Shown: piece after piece, positions 53,625 to 62,222 of the stretch
Layout of the letters: the number at the start of each line of letters is the position of its first letter
Numbering within the stretch: position 1 is the stretch's first letter
NCBI RefSeq assembly: GCF_900103615.1
Contig: NZ_FNGW01000008.1
Location: 2,678 to 66,677 of the forward strand
Length of the DNA: 64,000 bases
Source: Romboutsia lituseburensis DSM 797
GTDB taxonomy: Bacteria > Bacillota > Clostridia > Peptostreptococcales > Peptostreptococcaceae
Direction of reading: 5' to 3'
Program-made: the position numbers and the translations under genes
Notes under the pieces: model-generated
The model's database searches: none
What the model was told of the DNA's origin: nothing
The model's input: only the letters and a program-made list of their open reading frames with translations

Positions 53625-53662
53625 AAAAAACACATTGATAAAATTATCAATGTGTTTTTTAT
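53625..53662. terminator. Bidirectional terminator (recurrent type)
   Basis: AAAAAACACATTGATAA (53625-53641) pairs with 53644-53660. It closes the MoxR-vWA operon on the plus strand and the ada gene on the minus strand. The core is identical to those at 10636 and 13304. Confidence 0.9.
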
Positions 53663-53687
53663 TTTTTCAAGTAATGATACTATTAGA

Positions 53688-54239
53688 TTATTTATTGTTT
53701 TGCATAATTTTTATAAAAGTTTTTGGTGCATATCCAGTTTCTTTTTTAAAGCTTGAATAAAAAGATGATACACTTCCAAATCCACATTCAAATGCACTTT
53801 CAATAATTTTTGAACCTTCGAGTAACATAAGTTTGGCTTTTTCAACTCTAACGAAACGTAAGTATTGAGTTATTGTCTTTCCATAATAATTTAAAAAAAT
53901 CTTGTTTAGATGATTTTTATTAACACCAAGAGTTTGTATTTGTTTTTCAAGATCATCTGTATTGCTAAAATACATGTCTATTAAGTTTTTGGTTTTATAT
54001 ACTATATCCTCAGATGGATTAAATTGTAAAAGATCAGGGCGACACCTTTTACAAGGTCTATAACCTGCATCTATAGCTTCTTGCTTTGTATTGAAAAAAG
54101 TTACATTATTTCTTAATGGAGTTTTTGATTTACATGATGGTTTACAGAAAATTTTTGTTGTTTTTACTGCATAAAAAAATTTACCATCACTACTTATATC
54201 ATTTTCAATGACACAGTTCCATTTTTCTTCAGATGTCAT
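53688..54239 (-). CDS. adaA: Ada-type methylphosphotriester sensor with AraC DNA-binding domain
   Basis: The 183-residue protein has the Ada N-terminal zinc domain with four cysteines (FCKPSCKS and YRPCKRCRPD; the first Cys accepts methyl groups from phosphotriesters). A C-terminal AraC helix-turn-helix pair follows (IIESAFECGFGSVSSFYSSFKK). No methylguanine methyltransferase domain is fused, as in B. subtilis AdaA. ATG 54239 follows the stop of the upstream gene by 4 bases; the longer frame would overlap that gene, and only a weak GAAGTG ribosome site is seen. It likely activates the adaptive response to DNA alkylation. Confidence 0.85.
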   Translation of the reverse strand: MTSEEKWNCVIENDISSDGKFFYAVKTTKIFCKPSCKSKTPLRNNVTFFNTKQEAIDAGYRPCKRCRPDLLQFNPSEDIVYKTKNLIDMYFSNTDDLEKQIQTLGVNKNHLNKIFLNYYGKTITQYLRFVRVEKAKLMLLEGSKIIESAFECGFGSVSSFYSSFKKETGYAPKTFIKIMQNNK

Positions 54240-54243
54240 AGTA

Positions 54244-54900
54244 TTAATGCACTTCAATATATTCTTGTAGTTGTTCATGCCATTGAACAGTATCATATAC
54301 CTGAGGTTCAGTTGATTCATTCATTAAAAGATCTATTAAATATCTAGGTTTTTTACCTCCAATATGCATTGATTTTATACAAGAAACACAATATACACAA
54401 ACATCATCACAAGGCATAGAATTAGCTCTTTCATTCATTTTCTTGTGTATAGTTTCTAATGGAAGATTAGGATAAAGGCTATCTCCACAACATATTGATC
54501 GTGTTCCATAAAATTCAGTTTCAATAACTTCTATATTCATTTTTTTTAATAAACTACGTACAGCTTTATGAACTTCTGATTTTTCTCTTATAGGACAAGC
54601 ATCTTGAACAGAAACCTTTAGTCCATTATAATCTGGATAATCAAATCCATCTAAACCATCTAGTATCTCCCATATAGATATTGTTGATATACCCTCATAT
54701 AAACTTCTAAATCTTCTATCACATCCAGCACATACATTTATAATTAATGATTCTGGTTCAAGCTGAGGATCATGTTGACAGCAGATTTTATGAAGCTTAA
54801 CATCTCCATAGTTTTCATTTAAAAATTTCAAGATACGATTTTCCATATCTGGTTTGTAAATACTTAGAGCACAACCTGGATTAAAATATACTTTTTTCAT
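54244..54900 (-). CDS. Cysteine-rich CCG-domain (heterodisulfide-reductase-like) protein
   Basis: The 218-residue protein has two cysteine-rich halves (NPGCALSIYKPD, KICCQHD, NVCAGCDRRFR; then QDACPIREK, RSICCGDSLYP, VYCVSCIKSM). These resemble CCG domains that bind an unusual iron-sulfur cluster in HdrB-like proteins. ATG 54900 follows AGGAG at 10 bases; the ATG at 54921 overlaps it. It is transcribed with adaA downstream. A redox role is inferred from the cysteines. Confidence 0.8.
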   Translation of the reverse strand: MKKVYFNPGCALSIYKPDMENRILKFLNENYGDVKLHKICCQHDPQLEPESLIINVCAGCDRRFRSLYEGISTISIWEILDGLDGFDYPDYNGLKVSVQDACPIREKSEVHKAVRSLLKKMNIEVIETEFYGTRSICCGDSLYPNLPLETIHKKMNERANSMPCDDVCVYCVSCIKSMHIGGKKPRYLIDLLMNESTEPQVYDTVQWHEQLQEYIEVH

Positions 54901-55102
54901 AATGTGTTTTCTCCTATGCAAAATTAAATTTTATATGATTTATTTTTCCTATATTTCATTTTAACATTAGATAAATTTAAAAATCTTCTTGATTTTAAAC
55001 TTTTAATTTTTTATCACCATTGTTTTATTAATTTGAATATATGGTATAATTCCTTTAAGCATGAATACGTTATTATACAATTTTACTAAGGAGTTGCTTA
55101 TT

Positions 55103-56134
55103 TTGAGAAAAGACAATTTGAAGTTGGATAAAATAATTGATTTTGAGAAATGGAATAAGCTACAGGACTCAATTGCATTGGTAACTAAAACAGCAATTAT
55201 TACTGTAGACTATAAAGGTAATCCTATGACTATGCATAGTGAATGCCAAAAATTTTGTGCTATAGTAAGAAAAGATAAAGAAATGGCAAAGTACTGTCAA
55301 AAGTGCGATTCAAGAGGTGGATTAGAGGCAGCACGTATAAATAAACCGTATATATATTTATGTCACTATAATATAGTAGATATAGCTATACCAATAATTG
55401 TTGATGATAAATATATTGGAGCTATAATGGCAGGACAAATAAAGTTATCAGATATTAATGCAGATAATACATTAGAGCAAATAGTTTCAGAGCCAAATAA
55501 AGATATTAAAATAAAGATATTACAAGATTTAAAAGAAGAATATGATAATTTACCAGTATTATCTTTTGATGAAGTAGAAAATATAGCTAATATGCTTTTT
55601 GATTTATGTAACTATTTAGTTGAAGAAGCACTTGATAAGAACTTAGCTTTAGAGATGAAAGATGTTATAAATCTAAATGATTATAAAATGACTAAAGAAA
55701 TTTTCTCTGGTCATAAAACAAAAAGTATCGAAAATATAAAAAAAGAAATGTCTAACTTTATTATAAATTCTTATGTAGAGGATAAGTCCTTTAATGATAA
55801 TAATGTTTCTATAAGTAGAACTTTAAAACCTGCGATAGATTATATTTATAGTAATAAAAGTGAGAATATATCAGTAAAAGATATGGCAGATCTTTGTCAT
55901 ATAAGCCAAAGTTATTTTAGTAGACTATTTGTAAAGGAAATGGGTGAGAAGTTCTCTATATATATGTCAAAATTAAAAATACAGTGGTCAAAAAAATTTT
56001 TAGAGGAAACTGACATACCAGTAACCCAAATAAGTGAGGAACTTGGCTTTAATGAACCTGGATATTTTATAAAAATGTTTAAAAAGTACGAAGGCGTTAC
56101 ACCTTCCATCTATAGAAAATATTATAAGAAATAA
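55103..56134 (+). CDS. PocR-domain AraC-family regulator
   Basis: The 343-residue protein has an N-terminal PocR sensor (about 15-175; QKFCAIVRKDKEMAKYCQKC, then YLCHYNIVDIAIPI, AGQIKLSD) and a C-terminal AraC HTH pair (about 245-340; NISVKDMADLCHISQSYFSR, FNEPGYFIKMFKK). PocR domains in known regulators sense small diols or related carbon compounds. The start is TTG 55103, 9 bases after AAGGAG (55088-55093). The ATG at 55061 lies only 10 bases after a TATAAT (55045-55050), near the transcription start. It precedes the glycerol dehydrogenase-kinase operon, its likely target. Confidence 0.85.
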   Translation: MRKDNLKLDKIIDFEKWNKLQDSIALVTKTAIITVDYKGNPMTMHSECQKFCAIVRKDKEMAKYCQKCDSRGGLEAARINKPYIYLCHYNIVDIAIPIIVDDKYIGAIMAGQIKLSDINADNTLEQIVSEPNKDIKIKILQDLKEEYDNLPVLSFDEVENIANMLFDLCNYLVEEALDKNLALEMKDVINLNDYKMTKEIFSGHKTKSIENIKKEMSNFIINSYVEDKSFNDNNVSISRTLKPAIDYIYSNKSENISVKDMADLCHISQSYFSRLFVKEMGEKFSIYMSKLKIQWSKKFLEETDIPVTQISEELGFNEPGYFIKMFKKYEGVTPSIYRKYYKK

Positions 56135-56139
56135 TAAAT

Positions 56140-56172
56140 AAGTCCTGATAAAATTTTATTGGGACTTTTTTA
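56140..56172 (+). terminator. Terminator of the PocR-AraC regulator gene
   Basis: AAGTCCTGATAAAA (56140-56153) pairs with 56154-56167 with two G-U pairs, followed by T5. Confidence 0.8.
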
Positions 56173-56224
56173 TATAATATTGTGAAAAATATTTCAAAAA
56201 GTAGGAAATTTACAATTGTCTGAA

Positions 56225-56271
56225 AAAATGTCATAAAAATACGATTAAAAATTGTGATTTTATGACATTTT
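56225..56271 (+). promoter_or_regulatory. Candidate operator upstream of gldA
   Basis: AAAATGTCATAAAA (56225-56238) is a perfect inverted match of TTTTATGACATTTT (56258-56271), with a 19-bp spacer. Similarity extends outward (TGTCTGA and TAGTCTAA). It probably binds the PocR/AraC regulator encoded next door. Confidence 0.6.
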
Positions 56272-56288
56272 AGTCTAATGCAATTTTA

Positions 56289-56306
56289 TGAAAACGATAT
56301 TATAAT
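56289..56306 (+). promoter_or_regulatory. CRE-like site overlapping the gldA -10 region
   Basis: TGAAAACGATATTA (56289-56302) matches 11 of the 12 defined positions of the CcpA CRE consensus. A TATAAT follows at 56301-56306. This fits glucose repression of glycerol use. Confidence 0.6.
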
Positions 56307-56371
56307 AATCCTATGAAAAATAATTAATTAAAACAATAAAAACAATTAACTAAAACATGGAGGGAAATAAA

Positions 56372-57508
56372 ATGAGAAAAGCGTTTATATGTCCAACAAA
56401 ATATGTACAAGGTGAAGATGAATTATTAAACTTAGGATATTTCGTAAAAACTTTTGGAAAGTCGGCATTACTTATAGCTCATAATGATGATGTTTTACGT
56501 GTAAAAGATAAATTAGATAAGACTGCAGAAAAATTTGATATAACATTTGTCGAAAGTGGATTTAAAGGGGAATGTTCGAGAGAAGAAGTAGCAAGACTTC
56601 AACAATTAGCAAAAGAAAATAAATGTTCATGTACAATAGGTCTTGGTGGAGGAAAGGCTATCGATACAGCAAAATGTGTTGCAGAAGGAGATAACTTAAT
56701 AATAGTTCCAACGATAGCAGCAACTGATGCACCAACAAGTCATTCAGCTGTTTTATATACAGAAGATGGATCATTTGATGACTATGCATATTATAAGCAA
56801 AGTCCAAGCGTTGTACTTATAGATACAACAGTTATAGCAAAAGCACCAACTCGTTTCTTAGTTTCAGGTATGGGAGATGCTTTATCTACATATTTTGAAG
56901 CAAGAGCAACTTCAAATTCATACTCAAATGTAAATGCAGGATTACCATGTGGTTATAGAGAAGGATTATGTCCACCAGCAAAAGGAACTAATACAGCTTT
57001 AGCACTTGCTAAATTATGTTATGAAACACTTATAAATGATGGGGCAAAAGCAAAAGCAGCTTCAGATTGTAATTTAGTAACGCCAGCATTAGAAAATATA
57101 ATAGAAGCAAATATACTTTTATCAGGATTAGGTTTTGAAAGTGGGGGATTAGCAGGAGCTCATGCTATTCATGATGGATTAACAATATTAGAAGGAACAC
57201 ATAAATATTTCCATGGAGAAAAAGTAGCATTTGGAACAATAGCTCAATTAATATTAGAAAATGCTCCTGAAGAAGAATTATATGAAGTACTAGATTTCTG
57301 CTTAGAAGTAGGTTTACCAGTATGTTTATCTGATATAGGTGTAGATGAAATAACTGATGAAGAACTTTTAGAAGTTGGTAGAAAAGCATGTATAGAAGAA
57401 GAATCAGTACATTCTATGCCATTCCCAATAACAGTAGAAGGTGTATGTGCAGCTATAATTACAGCAGATAAAATAGGAAAGAACTACAAGATGAGCAGAG
57501 GTGAATAG
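56372..57508 (+). CDS. gldA: Glycerol dehydrogenase
   Basis: The 378-residue iron/zinc-type alcohol dehydrogenase has NAD-binding GLGGGKAIDTAK, and metal ligands in SGMGDALSTYFEA (Asp), AHAIHDGLT (His) and YFHGEKVAFG (His). It oxidises glycerol to dihydroxyacetone. ATG 56372 follows GGAGGG; the ATG at 56357 overlaps that ribosome site. The dihydroxyacetone kinase gene begins right after it, completing the oxidative glycerol branch. Confidence 0.93.
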   Translation: MRKAFICPTKYVQGEDELLNLGYFVKTFGKSALLIAHNDDVLRVKDKLDKTAEKFDITFVESGFKGECSREEVARLQQLAKENKCSCTIGLGGGKAIDTAKCVAEGDNLIIVPTIAATDAPTSHSAVLYTEDGSFDDYAYYKQSPSVVLIDTTVIAKAPTRFLVSGMGDALSTYFEARATSNSYSNVNAGLPCGYREGLCPPAKGTNTALALAKLCYETLINDGAKAKAASDCNLVTPALENIIEANILLSGLGFESGGLAGAHAIHDGLTILEGTHKYFHGEKVAFGTIAQLILENAPEEELYEVLDFCLEVGLPVCLSDIGVDEITDEELLEVGRKACIEEESVHSMPFPITVEGVCAAIITADKIGKNYKMSRGE

Positions 57509-57509
57509 T

Positions 57510-59270
57510 ATGAAAAAAATAATTAATAAAGCTGAAAATGTAGTAATGGAAATGTGCAACGGAATAGCTATGGCACATCCAGAGTTAGAATTTGTAAAAA
57601 AATACAAGGTAATGAAGAAAAAGAATATAGATAAAAATAAGGTTAGTTTAATAAGTGGTGGAGGTAGTGGTCATGAGCCTGCACATGCTGGATTTATAGG
57701 TAACGGAATGTTAGATGCAGCAGTATGTGGTGATGTATTCGCATCTCCCTCTCAAATACAAGTTTATCAAGCTATTAAAGCTACAGCTAGTGAAAAAGGT
57801 ACTTTACTAGTAATAAAAAATTATAGTGGAGATATGATGAACTTTAAAAATGCTGCACATTTAGCTAGTGAAGATGGAATTAAAGTAGATTATGTAAAAG
57901 TAGATGATGATATAGCAGTAGAAGATAGTTTATATACTGTAGGTAGAAGAGGTGTAGCTGGTACAGTTTTAGTACATAAAATAGCAGGAGCTGCAGCTCA
58001 AAGAGGAATGTCGTTAGAGGAAGTAAAAACAGTAGCTCAAAAGGCTATAGATAATGTTAGAAGTTTAGGATTTGGATTAACATCATGTACAGTTCCTGCA
58101 AAGGGAACACCAACTTTTGATATAGCAGAAGATGAAATGGAATTTGGAGTAGGTATACATGGTGAGCCTGGAATAAAAAGAGAAAAAATAGCTACAGCAG
58201 ATGAACTTTCAAAAAGAATAGTGGAAGCTATAGTTAATGATATGAAGTTAAACACAGAATCTAATGAAGAAGTTGCATTACTTATAAATGGATTTGGGTC
58301 AACACCATTACAAGAGTTATACTTATTAAATAATTCTGTGGTAAGTGAAATAGCAAAAAGAAATATAAAAATATGCAGAATATTTGTTGGAAACTATATG
58401 ACAAGTATAGATATGGCGGGTGCATCTGTATCAATTATGAAACTAGATGATGAGCTTAAAGAATTATTAAATGATAAGAGTGATACTCCAGCATTTAAAG
58501 TAGATGGACCTGTTGAAGAAGTGAAATACACAGAATTAGAAAATAATGATAAAGAAGAACAAGTATCATACAATGTTGAAACTGATGAAAAATTTGCTAA
58601 GATAAACAATGAAAAATTAAGCTTAGAAAATATGATATACATAGTAGACAAAATGAGTGAAGTTATAATCAAAAACGAAGTTCCATTTTGTGAATTAGAC
58701 TCTCATGCTGGAGATGGAGATTTTGGTATGAGTGTTGCTAAAGGATTTAAACAATTAAAGAGAGAATGGAAAGAAATATTATCAACTGAAAATCTGAATA
58801 TTGGTAAATTTTTAGAATTATGCTCTATGGTTATAATGGAGCATTGTGGAGGTGCTTCAGGTCCAATATGGGGATCAGCATTTAGAGCAGCTGGAAAATC
58901 AGTTGAAGATAAGATGGAATTAAATATAGTAGATTTTGCTAATATGTTACAAGCTTCGGTTAATGGAATACAAGCAACAGGAGAGCGTTCATTTGGTAGA
59001 GGTGCAGTAGTGGGAGACAAAACACTAATAGATGCATTAGTTCCATGTGCAGATTCTTGGACAAGTAGTGCTAGTCAAAATGATAATTTTGAAGTTGCTT
59101 TTGAAAAGGGTGCTAAAGAAGCTGTAAAAGGTGCTAAATCAACAGAAGATATAGTTGCTCGTATGGGAAGAGCGGGTACTGTTGGAGATAGAAGTTTAGG
59201 ATATCCAGATGCAGGAGCACATGGTTTAGGTGTTATATTCACTGAAATATCAAACTCTATAAATATATAA
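57510..59270 (+). CDS. dak: Single-chain ATP-type dihydroxyacetone kinase (DhaK-DhaL fusion)
   Basis: The 586-residue protein has an N-terminal DhaK domain (about 1-330; GGGSGHEPAHAGFIG, and VGIHGEPG with the substrate-binding His) fused to a DhaL domain (about 380-585; Mg-binding Asp in SHAGDGDFGMS, and GGASGPIWGSAF). The linker is about 45 residues and acidic. Fused forms use ATP, unlike PTS-linked DhaKLM. It phosphorylates the dihydroxyacetone made by GldA. ATG 57510 begins one base after the gldA stop; GTG 57501 is inside the ribosome site AGAGGTG. Confidence 0.93.
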   Translation: MKKIINKAENVVMEMCNGIAMAHPELEFVKKYKVMKKKNIDKNKVSLISGGGSGHEPAHAGFIGNGMLDAAVCGDVFASPSQIQVYQAIKATASEKGTLLVIKNYSGDMMNFKNAAHLASEDGIKVDYVKVDDDIAVEDSLYTVGRRGVAGTVLVHKIAGAAAQRGMSLEEVKTVAQKAIDNVRSLGFGLTSCTVPAKGTPTFDIAEDEMEFGVGIHGEPGIKREKIATADELSKRIVEAIVNDMKLNTESNEEVALLINGFGSTPLQELYLLNNSVVSEIAKRNIKICRIFVGNYMTSIDMAGASVSIMKLDDELKELLNDKSDTPAFKVDGPVEEVKYTELENNDKEEQVSYNVETDEKFAKINNEKLSLENMIYIVDKMSEVIIKNEVPFCELDSHAGDGDFGMSVAKGFKQLKREWKEILSTENLNIGKFLELCSMVIMEHCGGASGPIWGSAFRAAGKSVEDKMELNIVDFANMLQASVNGIQATGERSFGRGAVVGDKTLIDALVPCADSWTSSASQNDNFEVAFEKGAKEAVKGAKSTEDIVARMGRAGTVGDRSLGYPDAGAHGLGVIFTEISNSINI

Positions 59271-59278
59271 TTATATAA

Positions 59279-59318
59279 AAAAACTCAAGGTGTATATTTA
59301 ATAACGCCTTGAGTTTTT
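59279..59318. terminator. Bidirectional terminator between dak and the nitroreductase gene
   Basis: AAAAACTCAAGG pairs with CCTTGAGTTTTTT, with an inner GT/AC extension. The convergent minus-strand gene ends at 59321. Confidence 0.88.
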
Positions 59319-59320
59319 TG

Positions 59321-60142
59321 TTATTTCCAAGAAATTTGAGCATCTTTTCTCGGAGTAGTTCTTTGATATTTAACGCTAGGATATCCAACAACCATACAAG
59401 TTACAATTTTTTGATTTTCTTCTAAGCCTAAGAATTCCATGATTTTTTTGTTACCTTCAGCAGCTTTTGTGAAAAATCCACTGAAGAATGTACCAAGCCC
59501 TAATGCATTAGTCATAAGTTCCATATTTGAAGAAGCTAAACTAGCATTTATAGGATTATCAGAAACTACAAGAATTACAGCTGGAGCATTAAAGAATAAA
59601 TTATCTCTACCAGTTGGGTTTGATTTGAACTCTTCATACATTCTTACCCACATCTGTGCATATCTTTTATATTTCATTGTTTCTGGTGTTAAGTTATCAA
59701 GCATGTATTTACCCATGTTACTTAGTCTTTCTAAAGACATTTCTTTAAGCTCTTCCACGTTATCTTTAACTACTACATAAGATACATCTTGTGAATTTGT
59801 TGCTGTTTGAGTAAATCTACCAGCTTCTATAATTTTAGTAAGTTTTTCAACTTCTACATCTTGCTTTTTAAAATGTCTTACACTTCTTCTAAATTTAATA
59901 AAGTTTAATAAATTATCAGGATCAATAGAGAAATCATCACTATTATAGTTTTTTACTTCGTCCATATCATAGTCATCAGTTGATACTGCATTTTTAGGAC
60001 AAATTGCTATACAGTGGCCACATTTAAAACAAGCAACATTATTAATTTTAGCTTTTCCATCTATAAGCTCGATATCTCTTACAATACAATCCTTAACACA
60101 TAAAGAACAACCTATACAAAGGTCTTTATTAACTTTCATCAT
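59321..60142 (-). CDS. Ferredoxin-nitroreductase fusion protein
   Basis: The 273-residue protein has an N-terminal double 4Fe-4S ferredoxin domain (CIGCSLCVKDC and CFKCGHCIAICPKNA). A nitroreductase-type FMN domain follows (about 75-270; RRSVRHFKKQDV, GLGTFFSGFF, VVGYPSVKYQRT). Electrons from ferredoxin-like clusters can pass to the flavin to reduce nitro- or quinone-like compounds. AAAGGAG lies 8 bases before the ATG on the minus strand. It is divergent from the LysR gene. Confidence 0.9.
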   Translation of the reverse strand: MMKVNKDLCIGCSLCVKDCIVRDIELIDGKAKINNVACFKCGHCIAICPKNAVSTDDYDMDEVKNYNSDDFSIDPDNLLNFIKFRRSVRHFKKQDVEVEKLTKIIEAGRFTQTATNSQDVSYVVVKDNVEELKEMSLERLSNMGKYMLDNLTPETMKYKRYAQMWVRMYEEFKSNPTGRDNLFFNAPAVILVVSDNPINASLASSNMELMTNALGLGTFFSGFFTKAAEGNKKIMEFLGLEENQKIVTCMVVGYPSVKYQRTTPRKDAQISWK

Positions 60143-60322
60143 AACTAATACTCCTTTTATTTTTATTTATATATTAGATTTTAATTTCTATTTCTGTAAT
60201 TTAATAAATTTGATATACTAATAAGTAAAATTCATAATTAAATGTAAAAATATTTATTGTGAATGATAGTAATTATAGCACCTTTGTAAAAAAGATGTCT
60301 AATTGAAAAAAATCATAGATCG

Positions 60323-60337
60323 ATAACTTTTAGTTAT
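60323..60337 (+). promoter_or_regulatory. LysR-type box between the divergent genes
   Basis: ATAACT-TTT-AGTTAT is a perfect inverted repeat with the T-N11-A form typical of LysR-family binding sites, 29 bases before the lysR-type gene. It may control both directions. Confidence 0.5.
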
Positions 60338-60365
60338 AGTTTTATTTTATAAATAGGAGGATACA

Positions 60366-61259
60366 ATGAATTTACAGCAACTAGAATATTTTAAAGTAAT
60401 AGCTGAAACTGAAAATTTTACTACAGCATCTAAGTTACTACTAGTTACTCAACCGGCATTAAGTAAATCAATATCAAAGCTAGAAGAAGAATTAAATGTT
60501 CCTTTATTTGAAAAAAGAGGAAGAAATGTTAAATTAACTAGATATGGAAAAATATTTTTAGTTCATGCAGAGAGAGCATTACTTGAAATTGGAAAGGGAA
60601 TAAAAGAATTAGATGAGATGGCTAGTGAGAATATAGATAAAATATCTATATCATCTACATCTAGAGTAGGAGCTTATTTTATGAATTTTATAATTAGTGA
60701 TTTTCTAAATGAGAATCCTAATACAAAATTCCAGTTTAACCAACAATCTATAATGGAAATAATAGATGATTTAAATAATAGAAAAATTGATATTGGTTTT
60801 TATGATAACCATACGGAAGCAATTTTAGATAGTAGCATAGAGTGTATTCCAATAAAAAAAGAAGAATATATACTCATAGTTCCCAAAAATCATGTTTTAG
60901 CAGATAGAAAAATTATATCATTAAAGGAACTAGAAAATGAGTCATTTATTGCATTTTGTGAAAGTAGTAAAGATAAGATTCTTTCTTATAAAGACATGTT
61001 AGGTTATACTCCTAAAATATCAATTGAGCCTAAAGGCGCAAATATAGGAAGTGCAGTTGAGGGGCTAGTTTCTGCCGGAGCAGGTATATCTATAGTACCA
61101 AATTCCCCAACTATTAATACAAATTTATTATCAAAAATAAGCATAAAGGAACCTATTAAAGAAAGAGTAATATATATGAGTTTTTTAAAAAGTGAATATG
61201 TATCTCCTATAATAAAGTTATTTAGAGATTATATATTAAAACATATTGATAATAATTAG
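60366..61259 (+). CDS. LysR-family transcriptional regulator
   Basis: The 297-residue protein has the N-terminal LysR helix-turn-helix (MNLQQLEYFKVIAETENFTT, then LLVTQPALSKSISKLEEEL) and a two-lobed effector domain (about 90-295; FYDNHTEAIL, EGLVSAGAGISIVPNS). AGGAGG precedes the ATG. It is divergent from the nitroreductase gene, so that gene is its likely target. Confidence 0.9.
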   Translation: MNLQQLEYFKVIAETENFTTASKLLLVTQPALSKSISKLEEELNVPLFEKRGRNVKLTRYGKIFLVHAERALLEIGKGIKELDEMASENIDKISISSTSRVGAYFMNFIISDFLNENPNTKFQFNQQSIMEIIDDLNNRKIDIGFYDNHTEAILDSSIECIPIKKEEYILIVPKNHVLADRKIISLKELENESFIAFCESSKDKILSYKDMLGYTPKISIEPKGANIGSAVEGLVSAGAGISIVPNSPTINTNLLSKISIKEPIKERVIYMSFLKSEYVSPIIKLFRDYILKHIDNN

Positions 61260-61284
61260 ATGATGATAATATATAAAATATAAA

Positions 61285-61331
61285 AATAATAAGGAGTAAA
61301 AATTTTACTTTTTACTCCTTATTATTTTTAG
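61285..61331 (+). terminator. Terminator of the LysR gene, usable on both strands
   Basis: AATAATAAGGAGTAAAAA pairs with TTTTTACTCCTTATTATT around a short loop, followed by TTT. Confidence 0.88.
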
Positions 61332-61357
61332 TAGAGAGGTTAATGTAAAGACAAATA

Positions 61358-61504
61358 TTAGCCTGCTACAATAGATGCTATAAATAGAGCCAATCCCATA
61401 CCTAAAATAAACCAAAGTTGAGTAAATGAAAATCCTAATATTCCTAAAAACAAACCTATAAAACCAACTATAAACTTACTATAATTAACAGGACCATTCT
61501 TCAA
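61358..61504 (-). CDS. Small two-helix membrane protein
   Basis: A TTG start (61504-61502, minus strand) lies after AAAGGAGAG and opens 48 codons to a TAA at 61358-61360. The product has two close hydrophobic helices (FIVGFIGLFLGILGFSF and LWFILGMGLALFIASIVAG) and resembles small DUF2273-like integral membrane proteins, but this is a loose likeness. The good ribosome site and the terminator downstream (61285-61331, read on this strand) support it. Confidence 0.65.
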   Translation of the reverse strand: MKNGPVNYSKFIVGFIGLFLGILGFSFTQLWFILGMGLALFIASIVAG

Positions 61505-61666
61505 TATAAACACTCTCCTTTATAGGATAAAAACAGTTTTTAATGTATTTAATTAATTTTATATAAAACTAACTATTATTATATATGCATAAGATAGACT
61601 GAAAGGTTCTATAGACATAGGTTTTATAAGTGGTTACAAAAAAGTACCTAATTGAGGGGATGATTT

Positions 61667-61750
61667 ATGTCTGATATATTAATAGACATAAACTATATAA
61701 AAAGGGAGATTAAGAGTATGTCAAAAAAAATAAAAACAAGTGAATTATAA
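61667..61750 (+). CDS. Tentative 27-residue peptide ORF
   Basis: ATG 61667 is 6-8 bases after GAGGGGA, and the frame runs 27 codons (starting MSDILIDINYIKREI) to a TAA inside a palindromic terminator. It is charged and helical, with no known family. The ribosome site is good, but the length and overlap with the terminator make it uncertain; it may be a decayed gene start. Confidence 0.3.
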   Translation: MSDILIDINYIKREIKSMSKKIKTSEL

Positions 61751-61770
61751 TTCACTTGTTTTTATTTTTT
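61730..61770. terminator. Bidirectional palindromic terminator
   Basis: AAAAACAAGTGAATTA (61732-61747) is directly followed by its reverse complement (61748-61763), with T runs on both strands. It ends the minus-strand gene at 61769. Confidence 0.88.
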
Positions 61771-62032
61771 ATTTTGTAGAAGTTATTTCAGCTGACTTTA
61801 TTGTATTTTCAGGATATTCATAGATGTATCCTTTTAATTCTATATCATAATTACACAAAGGGTTTTTACACACAACATAAGATAAAAATTCATATTGATT
61901 TTCTAAGTCAGAAGAACTTTTATTAAGACTTAATTCTTTAAGTTCATCTAATCTTAGATCATATAAACAGCTATGTTCACATTTAGGACAAGTAATATTA
62001 AAGTTATGATTTATAGGAGTCTTTAAACTCAT
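61769..62032 (-). CDS. Small zinc-ribbon-like hypothetical protein
   Basis: This 87-residue protein has a CPKC pair near the start (NITCPKCEHSC) and a second pair CKNPLC at about 55-60, a likely zinc-binding ribbon. CGGAGG lies about 9 bases before the ATG on the minus strand. No family is recognised and the role is unknown. It is divergent from the SPOCS-like gene at 62223. Confidence 0.65.
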   Translation of the reverse strand: MSLKTPINHNFNITCPKCEHSCLYDLRLDELKELSLNKSSSDLENQYEFLSYVVCKNPLCNYDIELKGYIYEYPENTIKSAEITSTK

Positions 62033-62222
62033 AAAAATATACCTCCGAGTTTATAATTTTAATTGTAATTTAGCATATAAATATATTTCCCTATATTAAA
62101 GTATAAAATCCATAAATAGATAAATTTAAAATTTAATATGTTACTTCAAAATAAGATTTTTCATAGTATATAGTAAATATCATTAAAAATATATTTGCGA
62201 TAACAATAGGAGGAATTAAAAT

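Noticed and set aside
55061-55102. ATG start for the PocR regulator
   Set aside because: It lies 10 bases after a TATAAT and lacks a ribosome site; TTG 55103 after AAGGAG fits better.
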